A stretch of DNA of 17,901 bases, taken from B69-G16 sp964501905 (GTDB lineage Archaea; Thermoproteota; Thermoprotei; Thermofilales; B69-G16). The notes beneath the pieces were generated by a model. It saw nothing but the letters and a program-made list of their open reading frames with translations, did no database searches and had not been told where the DNA came from. Location of the stretch: the NCBI GenBank assembly GCA_964501905.1, contig CAZCTW010000022.1:1-17901 (forward strand). The letters are read 5' to 3'. The stretch's first letter is position 1, and the number at the start of each line of letters is the position of its first letter. The position numbers were made by a program, and so were the translations under genes. Positions 7,519 through 13,703 of the stretch are shown one piece after another.

Positions 7519-8399
7519 TTCTATGGCTACTTGCTGAGCCGCTTCAGGATTTGCCTTTACTTCTAGTAGGTATTGTTTGAAGAGTTGTTTGCATGTTTGT
7601 TTTCGAAAGTTGTGTTTTTTGGCTATTTTACTTAATTGCCATATTAGGCTGTCGAGTCTTAGCAATGATAAGTCCTTTTCCATTATTTTAGAGGCTTTTT
7701 CCGCGGTGTATTCCCAAGCTCTTAGAAATGTATCGTAGTGTCTGTCTCTAAGCTTTTCTACTTTTCTCCATTCATAGTTTACCTCCTCTATTTCTATAAT
7801 TCCGGAGGCTATCGCCATTGCCGCTGTGTGATAGTTTAGGGGGATAGGCACTCTGACTGGGAAATTCGCGTATTTTCCTCTAATTATTAGAGAAACGATA
7901 TCTAGGACTTTCATAGAGAATGCTATGGTTTTTCTGTCCATAGGTGCTTGGAGTGTTCTGGCTATTTCCGTCCAGACGGAGACAGGGGTTAAAACTATTT
8001 TATCGAATTTTTCTCGGAGTATTTTAACGGCAAGATTTGACGTGAGGAGTTTTTCTATTCTCTTCTTCTTTTGGAGTCTTAGTCTGGCGTTTATCGGCTG
8101 TTGAAGAAATTTCTCGAAAATTTCCTTTAAATCTTCTAAGTTTTCGATTTTGTGCTCTGATAGTACTGATTTTAGAGTGGCCCAGAATGTCTCCGCGCCT
8201 CCTTTGCCAAGTTGGTAGTCTACTATGGCGGCGTTAAGCCCTACCAGAAGTACTATGTTTGGATTACCTATTTTTCGTATAGCCATTTTAGACATTCATA
8301 TTCTGGTTCTCTTAAATCTAGGTTTATAAAAGGCCGATAGCCTAGTTTTCCGATAGCCTCGCCTACTTTCGCTATTCTCTCATAGTCTATGAGAACCAT
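7498..8399 (-). pseudogene. AGOG-type 8-oxoguanine DNA glycosylase, frameshifted and with catalytic Asp replaced
   Basis: AGOG removes 8-oxoguanine from DNA in archaea. The long frame (8295 to 7498) aligns well with the Pyrobaculum enzyme as I remember it: LNAAIVDYQLGKGGAETFW, then DRKTIAFSMKVLD holding the Lys equivalent to K140, then VPIPLNYHTAA at the place of the catalytic D172, then LDSLIWQL. The spacing Lys to the second site is 32 residues in both. Here that site is Asn (codon AAC), not Asp. The N-terminus is missing from this frame but is found directly upstream in another: 43 codons from an ATG at 8399 (GAGTGA ribosome site), ending LREPEYECLKWLYEK, which matches the AGOG N-terminus. 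The frames join if the A5 run at 8271-8275 had six A's. So a one-base deletion plus loss of the key Asp point to a dead gene. It starts four bases after the DUF6884-like gene. Confidence 0.75.
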
Positions 8400-8403
8400 T
8401 TTT

Positions 8404-8892
8404 TCACTCTTGCAGTATTATAAGCGGGTTTCTACAATTTTCTCTTATTTCCTTTATAACTTCTTTTAAATTTCTCTTTTTAAGCAGTTCTATAATGTAT
8501 GGTATTTTTCCTATGTCGCCCATGAATCCGTAGCCTATCGCTACGAGATTTACTTTCGCGATTTTACAAGCATTTACCATACATTCTAGGTATTCTTTTC
8601 TCGCGCCAGCTTTGTAGAAAATTGCTGTTTTATAGTTTTTCAATACCTTCGCTACTTGAGGCGCTAAGATTCTAGCTTTTTCCTGAGTCATTACCTCGTC
8701 GTAGGGCTCTATCACTTGTAGCGCGTTTACGAGTCCGTATTTGGCGCTTAGAATGTACATGTCAACGCCGTCTCTTCTATTGAATACGGCTTTTATCCTA
8801 GGGGAGAGGTATAGTTCGTAGGCTTTTGTCGGATATTTTTTCTTCTTGGCTCCACATGCAGTTATTAAAGCTAAATTCTTCAATAACGCCAT
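8404..8892 (-). CDS. DUF6884/YaaA-like protein
   Basis: A 162-residue protein from ATG 8892. It opens with a strand and a short basic loop (LALITACGAKKKKYPTKA), then a helix reaching LYLSPRIKAV, then MYILSAKYGLV followed by VIEPYDEVM. This series, C-x-K near the N-terminus then 'ILSAKYGL' and 'PYDxxM', is that of DUF6884, related to the YaaA family. The later region has AIFYKAGARKEYLE and a helical tail. YaaA proteins bind DNA and are linked to oxidative stress; the function of DUF6884 members is not established, though they occur in mobile and phage-like contexts. An in-frame TTG at 8922 would add ten residues but lacks a ribosome site; AT-rich sequence at 8923-8937 suits a TATA box for the ATG. 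It is immediately followed by the AGOG gene, implying an operon. Intact. Confidence 0.65.
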   Translation of the reverse strand: MALLKNLALITACGAKKKKYPTKAYELYLSPRIKAVFNRRDGVDMYILSAKYGLVNALQVIEPYDEVMTQEKARILAPQVAKVLKNYKTAIFYKAGARKEYLECMVNACKIAKVNLVAIGYGFMGDIGKIPYIIELLKKRNLKEVIKEIRENCRNPLIILQE

Positions 8893-9146
8893 GTTATCAG
8901 AAATATTCTTAATTTTCTCCAATTTTAATTTAGTGTTATGATTTCAATTGAGAATAATTTAATTTAAAATAATCCACTTGGCTCCTCAATATACTAGAAT
9001 TTAACAGAACAATCTCAAATTCTGGCTAGGCTTATAGCTATGAAGGAGTAGTCTGTGAGATTTCTATCTTCCACGCTCCCCTAAGAAAATGTGAAAAAAT
9101 TCTAATAAACTGATAAATTGCTGCTAATCTTCTTAAGGAGACATCT

Positions 9147-9639
9147 CTAATCATCAGTTTTTATTAGTTTTTCTTGGATTAGCAATGTTAAAAGTCTTAG
9201 TGTATAGTTTGGTTCTGCTCCTTCGAATCCTCTTTTTAGTCTTTGTTTGATTAATTTGATTACTTCTTTTAGAACTTCATCGGCTTTTTTGACTTCAATG
9301 TTGTTTTCAAGGAGGAGATTTTCCTCGTTTCTTACGTATTTGGCTATGTATAGTTTTTTGATTTTGAGGTTCATCTTTTCTATGAGGTCGCTGTAAGGTT
9401 TCTCATTTTTTAGCCTATGTTCGGCGTTTTTAAACCATTTAATTACTTTTAGGGCTTGTTCTTTGTTTAGTGAGCCTCTTTTTGCACTGGATGATGTAGA
9501 TTTCCTTTTCATTAAATGCTAACACGTCTATGTCCGTCCACCCGTATTTTTCGGCTGGGATCATAATATTTCTTAAGGTGATATAGCCTTTAAGAAGGAA
9601 TATTCCCTCGGCGATATCTTCTGTTAATCTGAGTAGCAT
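9147..9639 (-). pseudogene. Small PD-(D/E)XK (Mrr/RecB-like) nuclease, frameshifted
   Basis: The first frame, from the ATG at 9637-9639, encodes a nuclease-like start: TEDIAEGIFLLKGYI (E11), IPAEKYGWTDIDVLAF (D38), then EIYIIQCKK with Q51-C-K53. DxD-VLA followed by QCK is typical of Mrr-type nucleases. It then soon ends out of frame. The second frame carries on the gene with KRGSLNKEQALKVIKWFKNAE and a helical tail to 9147. The frames meet in a run of five A's (plus strand T5, 9479-9483); removing one or adding two restores a frame through QCK(K)RGSLNKEQA. Joined length is about 163 residues. It is the last gene of the ATPase/Toprim-like group, 146 bases after the Toprim-like gene, and could have been its nuclease partner. 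Confidence 0.65.
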
Positions 9640-9785
9640 AGTTGAGAAAATGTTAAGAATATAGATAAGTTATTCCGCTGCTTTGGAATTTTAAACTTTC
9701 TTCTTTTGACTTCCTCGGCATTTTTATGTGTGATTATAATATTTCTGATAGTTTTGTAGCTGTTAGAAATCGTTGTTGTTATAGG

Positions 9786-10384
9786 CTATGGATCTCTGGC
9801 TATCTTTTTGAGGATTTTTGTATGTTGTGGAAATGCTCTTTCTAGATGTTTTCTTCCTGTTTTTCTTATTAGATCTATGTCTCTTAGACTGCAGTTTTTT
9901 AGCCATTTCTTTAGGAGTTTTTATCCGGTTTTACTTGTTCTCTGTAGCGTGATTTGATTAGCTTAGCTATGTTACATTCGATGTTTTTCTGTTTTTCACA
10001 GCCGGAGACAACTACGTATATGTGGATTTCGCTGCCGCCTCTTCTGGCCTTAAAATACCAAGATTTTTCTCCGAGAGAAGCTTCTTCCACTATTTCGAAT
10101 CCATGCTTAATTAACGTGTTTCTGCAGGTTTCTACGGATTCTACGTGTTCAGGGTCAATTACTAAAATATATTTGTTAATGGTTACTTTGTCTAGTAGGT
10201 AGGCTATAGTCTTGACTGTTGGCTGTAATCCCCTTTCTTTAATGGGTGTCTGGGGGATTTTTATTAATTTATTATGGTTGTATTTGCTGGCTAGTTCTTT
10301 CATTATCCGTATATCTCTAGGGCCGTTCCCGGTTAGTATATACGCGTGGACTGTGCCTTCAAAACTAGCTTCAACTATTTTCAT
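9786..10384 (-). pseudogene. Toprim-like (DUF3226-type) protein, frameshifted near the C-terminus
   Basis: The main frame (10384 to 9911, 157 residues) starts with an ATG that overlaps the stop of the ATPase (ATGA), so the two were translated together. It has YILTGNGPRDIRIMKELA near the start, KYILVIDPEHVES, and GSEIHIYVVVSG followed by NIECNIAKLI. This order, with an acidic centre after a strand and a later Glu followed by a helix, resembles Toprim-fold DUF3226-type proteins; the usual N-terminal Glu is not obvious, so activity is uncertain. After its stop at 9911 another frame carries 45 more codons of good protein (KLLKKWLKN, LIRKTGRKHLERAFPQ) to a TAG at 9786-9788. The frames join if the A5 run (9918-9922) had six A's. 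An ATPase followed by a Toprim-like gene resembles split OLD-type or PARIS-type defence pairs; this is inference. Confidence 0.55.
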
Positions 10385-11445
10385 AGTTGAAGCTCCTCGA
10401 TGATTTTCCTGATATCAACTCCACTTTCGAGAAGTTCTTCGATTTCATCGATGTCTTTCTCTATGTATTGGACGGTATCTTATCTATCTTTTTTCAATAT
10501 AAAGATTTTAGAGTTTTTAGGCTGAATCTGGGCGAGCACGTACAATACGTCTATGCTGTGCGTCGTTAAGACGATCTGTTTATCTGTACTGGCAAGCCAT
10601 TTTAGCAGTGCCTCTATCAAGCTTGGATGGGCGGCTACTTCTATATCATCCCATAATACTATCTTTGGATTTAGATACTCTATGGCTAGGTATGCGAGGA
10701 GGACTCGTTTAACGCCCTCGCCTAGAGATTTAACATCGATGTAAAGGGGGCCTATTTCCTCGCTTACTTCTTTCCTTACGCATAGCTTATCTTTTCTAAT
10801 GGTGACTTCGGTAAATTTATCGTATACAACGGTAGCTAGGATATCTCTGACAACTTTGCTGTGAAATCCGTTCTTTTCGATCCAGGACCACACTTCATCT
10901 CTTAATACAAACAACATTATGCTATCGTAGGCTCTGCTGCTGTTCGGGATGTAAAAACAAAGTACATTCCTTTCCAGGTCGAGACCTAACGCTTCTAAAA
11001 ATTTCTTATAATCTTCACGGTCAGCTTCTAAATCGTTAATTAATACCCGACTAATACCGTTTCTCGAAGCTTCAAGTTTAACGTTTTTTACGGTAGCGAG
11101 AAAAATTGATAAGATTTCACCGCTTTTTTCATTAAATGTGGAAATTTCACCTTAACTATGGTCTTAAACTTGTATTTTAAAAATGCTTTTCCAGCATAGC
11201 CATATATGAGTGATTGTCCTCCTCCATGCAGACCTCCTATGAAATCGAAGACATTTCTATCATATGGTTGAATAGTATTATTATAGGGCATTGCTAAGAG
11301 GTAGAGGGCTTCGAGAATTGCGGACTTGCCTACGTTATTTCTCCCTATTAACACGTTGAACGTTTTCGAGGTTGAGAGGCTTTGCTAGTTTTCTAATTCC
11401 GCGAAATTCGGATATTTCTAGCTCTTTAATGAGAATATCCTGCAT
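10381..11445 (-). pseudogene. AAA (OLD/ABC-like) ATPase, three lesions
   Basis: Three frames reconstruct one ABC/OLD-type ATPase of about 355 residues. It starts at ATG 11445 with GGTGA upstream and reads MQDILIKELEISEFRGIRKL. Shifting at about 11360-11363 gives FNVLIGRNNVGKSAILEALY, a Walker A. A second shift at about 11148-11150 (one T missing in AAGGTGAAA) leads into EISTFNEKSGEILSIF and on through LGEGVKRVLLAYLA (signature-like), KIVLWDDIEVAAHP (Walker B) and QIVLTTHSIDVL (H-loop). The frame then meets TAA at 10480-10482, but stays in phase for 32 codons rich in E, D and I (DTVQYIEKDIDEIEELLE) to a TGA at 10381-10383. Two indels and one nonsense codon make it non-functional as read. Its end overlaps the Toprim-like start (ATGA), showing a former ATPase-nuclease operon. 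Confidence 0.75.
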
Positions 11446-11463
11446 TAACGTCACCGGAGTTCG

Positions 11464-11589
11464 TTACTTAAATAATCGGTTTAGAGCTTTAAATAATCTT
11501 TCAAAAGCCTCCCTGACTTCTTTCGTTACAGGGTCTAGATGTGAAGGCTTTGTTATATCTTTGCATTCTCTCCGCTGTGTATTACAGTG
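11464..11589 (-). other. Unassigned coding-like remnant between RelE and the ATPase
   Basis: 41 codons without a stop, in phase with and directly after the RelE stop, reading ITKPSHLDPVTKEVREAFER and a helical basic end LFKALNRLFK. There is no clear start codon or ribosome site. It looks like the tail of a lost small gene, but chance cannot be excluded. The stop is 18 bases before the ATPase start. Confidence 0.2.
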
Positions 11590-11853
11590 TTACCGATACC
11601 CATGTTCATATGCTTGTTTTCTAGGGAGAATAGAGTAGATAATCATTCTGCATGGTTTTTCTAACTATAAGATGCGATATCTCCCTATTCTCAGCTTATA
11701 GTGGTTTTTGTATCCTTTAAGCTTCTTTATATTAAGTTTGCTAGAAAAACCATAGTCCCTAAGTATTATTAACTCTTTTAGAATTCTATCTTTTAATTCG
11801 GGTTTTAAACTGTCTAATTCTTTTTTTAGCTTTTCGAGTAAGGAAAATTTCAT
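11590..11853 (-). pseudogene. relE: RelE-family toxin, interrupted by in-frame TAG
   Basis: RelE toxins are mRNA interferases. The frame starts with an ATG overlapping the end of the antitoxin gene (ATGA, 11850-11853) and has family features: N-terminal amphipathic helices (LLEKLKKELDSLKPELKDRI), LKGYKNHYKLRIGRYRIL. A TAG at 11665-11667 follows, and the same frame continues with LEKPCRMIIYSILPRKQAYE to a TAA at 11590-11592. That continuation is the expected last strand and tail of RelE, including the basic PRK region. Read through, length is 87 residues, normal for the family. Without it the protein lacks its C-terminal strand and the catalytic tail residues. A single base change explains the stop. 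The antitoxin frame next to it is intact, as expected if the toxin was lost first. Confidence 0.75.
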
Positions 11854-12077
11854 ATCTCATTATGCTTCTCGGATTCCTCGATTGCTCTCTTCAAGCTCAC
11901 AAGCTCTATTCTCCCTTTTTCTTTGTCGGACATGTACTCCTTAATGGCTTCTATCTCGTTTGGAAGAGCCTCTTCTACTCCAATAAGCCTCTCCTCTAGT
12001 AAAGCTTCGATACGTTCTATGGTCGCTCTGACAGCCTGAATCTCCTCTAAAAGCTTTTTCTCAAGAACAACTGACAC
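11850..12077 (-). CDS. RelB-like antitoxin of an archaeal RelBE pair
   Basis: A 75-residue acidic protein with a long helix likely to form a coiled coil (KKLLEEIQAVRATIERIEALLEE, cited in part) followed by a loop with EALPNEIEAIKEYMSDKEKG and RIELVSLKRAI. The pattern of a second helix with an EAIKEY-x-KE-GRIELV motif is typical of archaeal antitoxins that precede RelE. The start is GTG at 12075-12077, after AGGGG. It overlaps the toxin by four bases (ATGA), so the pair is translationally coupled. Antitoxins usually bind their own promoter; no operator was identified here. The frame is intact though its toxin carries a stop. Confidence 0.65.
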   Translation of the reverse strand: MSVVLEKKLLEEIQAVRATIERIEALLEERLIGVEEALPNEIEAIKEYMSDKEKGRIELVSLKRAIEESEKHNEI

Positions 12078-12194
12078 TTTAAACCCCTACTCTATAACAT
12101 TAAAACCTTAATTAGTTTTCCTATTTCTTTTGTTAAAAAATGTTTTATTTCAGTAAAATGAAGTATTCATGTATATTGTGGTAGCTAGGACTGA

Positions 12195-12550
12195 TTGAAG
12201 CTTCTCCTTGACGAGAATATAGGCCTAAAAGTCTATTATGAATTGAAGAAATTAGGTTTTGATGTTGAAAGTGTGCATATAGTGGCGCGCGGCGCTAGTG
12301 ACGAGGAGGTAGTTAGGCTTGCGAGGGATGAGAATAGGATAATAGTTACAATGGATAAGGATTTTGGTTATCTTGCATTATCCTATAGCCCGCCGGGCCT
12401 TATACTTTTGCGGCTGAGAGATGCTAAACCACGGAATAGGTTGCGGCTGTTCTCCGTATTGTGGAGAAATATGATGTAAAGCTCTATGGGTATATTACTG
12501 TGGTATCTGAAAGAGCTGTTAGGCGGCGGCCTATAAGTTTCTTAAACTAG
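12195..12550 (+). pseudogene. DUF5615 PIN-like toxin, frameshifted
   Basis: DUF5615 proteins are PIN-like (Mut7-C-like) RNases found as toxins. The frame opens with MKLLLDENIGLKVYYELKKL (the acidic DEN triplet), then ARGASDEEVVRLA, RIIVTMDKDFGYLA (the DxDF signature) and GLILLRL. At about 12439-12441 the match leaves the frame; shifting by one base continues VAAVLRIVEKYDVKLYG, YITVVSERAVRRR and a normal stop at 12548-12550. One G missing from AGG(G)TT explains this. Joined length is about 118 residues, normal for the family. The TTG start overlaps a TGA of a preceding short frame ending IVVARTD; this may be the remnant of the usual antitoxin gene, which is otherwise not visible. Acidic centre residues are all kept, so loss of the C-terminus is the only clear defect. 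Confidence 0.65.
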
Positions 12551-12762
12551 GATAACATAGTAGTAGTTTAGAGAATGTTAAGACAATGAAACTTCTGAAT
12601 ATAGATTATAAATACAATTCTTCGATTTTTGCCTGAAAATAATTGAGAAAGGAGAATGTAAAATTCCAGCCAAGAATTCTAATCATGTGTAGTTCCCGTA
12701 ATCTTTTATGTTGTGTTTAGCTTTGGCTGGTGTGGGCTGTAGAGAAGTTGAAATTTTTTAAG

Positions 12763-12774
12763 AATATATAATAA
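12763..12774 (+). promoter_or_regulatory. Putative TATA box
   Basis: AATATATAATAA is a strong archaeal TATA-like element. No protein start lies within a suitable distance; a transcription start would be expected near 12790, at the beginning of a GC-rich segment. Confidence 0.4.
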
Positions 12775-12789
12775 AGTGTGTTCGCTAAA

Positions 12790-12897
12790 GCCTAGAAAAC
12801 GCTAAACCGGCTCGCCGGCTAATGGAGGTTTGTTGGGTCGTATGGGTTTTGGGTGTTTACTAGTAGGTATTGCCGCCCGTTATGGCGCCTTCGTTTT
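12790..12897 (+). ncRNA. Candidate ncRNA: GC-rich segment with hairpin, behind a TATA box
   Basis: About 25 bases after the TATA box begins a segment richer in G and C than its surroundings. It contains a short hairpin, CCGG-CTCG-CCGG (12807-12818), and a self-complementary GGCGCC, and ends in a T5 run (12893-12897) that could stop transcription. In a thermophile with AT-rich DNA, GC-rich islands behind a promoter often mark RNA genes. I do not recognise a family: no tRNA shape, no C/D or H/ACA boxes, and no SRP or RNase P signature. Boundaries are guesses from the promoter and T run. Confidence 0.25.
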
Positions 12898-12976
12898 TGC
12901 CCCTGTATGTTTACTGGGATTATAAAGCGTATGCTAAGTGTCGTAAAGTTTAGGTACTATGAAAGATGCTAGCGAG

Positions 12977-12989
12977 AAAATACATATAA
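12977..12989 (+). promoter_or_regulatory. Putative TATA box for the 13012-13093 RNA candidate
   Basis: AAAATACATATAAG lies about 25-35 bases before the start of a strongly folding GC-rich segment. The spacing is right for an archaeal promoter of an RNA with its 5' end near 13012. No protein start follows. Confidence 0.4.
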
Positions 12990-13011
12990 GTGGAAAAATT
13001 ATACACTCAGA

Positions 13012-13093
13012 TGTAGGGCTCGAGCCCTCTGTGGGGTTGCGACGCTACCGCGGCCTAACCGGAGGCTGATGTGAGCCCCGAAGTACGTCTTTT
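13012..13093 (+). ncRNA. Candidate structured ncRNA, GC-rich imperfect hairpin
   Basis: The segment is markedly GC-rich in an AT-rich region. GGGCTC at 13016-13021 pairs with GAGCCC near 13072-13077; inside, AGCC(C)TC pairs with GAGGCT; further in, GGTT pairs with AACC and GCG with CGC. A T4 run (13090-13093) follows. With the TATA box upstream this looks like an independently transcribed RNA of about 80 bases. On the opposite strand the same hairpin is followed directly by ACA and three bases, as in an H/ACA guide RNA, but the distance from the inner stem to ACA is longer than the usual 14-16 bases and there is no promoter on that side. The family is unknown. It overlaps the run-out end of the DUF3800-like pseudogene. 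Confidence 0.4.
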
Positions 13094-13687
13094 AGTAGTG
13101 CTCTATGGAGTTGATCGCTCAAATCTATTTCTTCTACTTTTGTTAATTTATGAGCTGCTATGTCTGCTAATTCGCTGGCTTCCCCTCCTAGAATTACTTT
13201 TAATCCTTTAAATTTGAAATTTTGTAATTCTTTGTCTATGAAGACGATGTTAACTTTTTCGATATAAGGAAACCATGTAGCAGTTCCAGTTCTTTCATAG
13301 CTAACCTATAGACTGCTTTCTTAGATTTCCTTAGTTTTCTGTGTTTTATTTCTATCCATGCCTCTCTTACAACTTTATTCAAGTCTACTTTCATTCTTAG
13401 AGCTTCTATTCCGAAGAGCTGAGCCTCTTTTTGAATACCCTCGCTAAATTTTTTCTTTTCGATGCATAAAGGTCTCGCATGTGAAGTTTTCCATATTTCT
13501 CTTTAAGTCTTTGATACAGATTTTTGATAGCGTTAGTATTTCCCACAATTATACCTATATATTTGAAGTTTTCAGAGCTATCCATACCAGCTATTGTCTC
13601 CATTGTTTCCTCACCAATTAGTGCCTCTAATTTACTTCTAATTTCAACTGCAGAGTATTTAAGAGCGAAAAATTTAAGTAACGTCAA
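13045..13687 (-). pseudogene. DUF3800-like (RNase H-fold) protein, two frameshifts
   Basis: The first frame (from 13687) includes ETIAGMDSSENFKYIGIIVGN and GKLHMRDLYASKRK. After a shift at the A6 run (13449-13454) it continues KFSEGIQKEAQLFG, VREAWIEIKHRKLRKSKKAVY; after another shift at 13305-13306 (one G missing) it continues SYERTGTATWFPYIEKV, NIVFIDKELQ and ASELADIAAHKL. The pattern, an early Asp in a strand, an H-x-R-D/E in the middle, a late D-K and a final 'ADIAA', resembles DUF3800 proteins, which are predicted to have an RNase H-like fold. I rate the assignment as moderate. The last frame runs on through the GC-rich RNA-like segment to TAG at 13045-13047; the true end was probably near 13083. 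It is divergent from the secreted-protein gene, with 16 bases between the starts. Confidence 0.45.
13668..13677 (+). promoter_or_regulatory. Putative TATA box for the secreted-protein gene
   Basis: AAAAATTTAAG lies about 26-36 bases before the ATG at 13704, suiting a near-leaderless transcript. A second candidate, AGTATTTAAG (13654-13662), lies further up. Both lie inside the start of the DUF3800-like gene on the other strand, so the two genes share a compact divergent promoter. Confidence 0.35.
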
Positions 13688-13703
13688 TAATCTTACAAAA
13701 TTT

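Larger units (their letters stand above)
12551..13011. other. Gene-free stretch with two promoter-like elements
   Basis: No convincing protein gene was found in either strand of these 461 bases; the longest candidates are 17-23 codons. It holds two TATA-like elements (12763-12774 and 12977-12989) and a GC-rich segment from about 12800. No long repeat was seen. Confidence 0.4.

Noticed and set aside
11601..11609. Short ATG frame after RelE (MNMGIGNTV...)
   Set aside because: It overlaps the end of the RelE frame in another phase, ends after 18 codons and has no ribosome site.
3305..12550. Programmed frameshifting or stop-codon recoding as a general explanation
   Set aside because: Three different stop codons and shifts in both directions occur in unrelated genes, with no shared slippery site or downstream structure. 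Decay or read error is simpler.
12842..12960. Small plus-strand frame ending ...WDYKAYAKCRKV
   Set aside because: Only 23 codons from an ATG, no ribosome site, no known family. It may be a remnant, but there is no support.
13060..13085. Hammerhead-ribozyme-like CTGATG...GAA near the RNA candidate
   Set aside because: CTGATGT lacks the A of the core CUGANGA, and there is no separate stem II between it and GAA; the GAGCCC belongs to the outer stem.
13012..13093. tRNA or SRP RNA in the GC-rich segment
   Set aside because: There is no 7-bp acceptor stem with T-arm and anticodon arm, and no conserved SRP helix 8 sequence.
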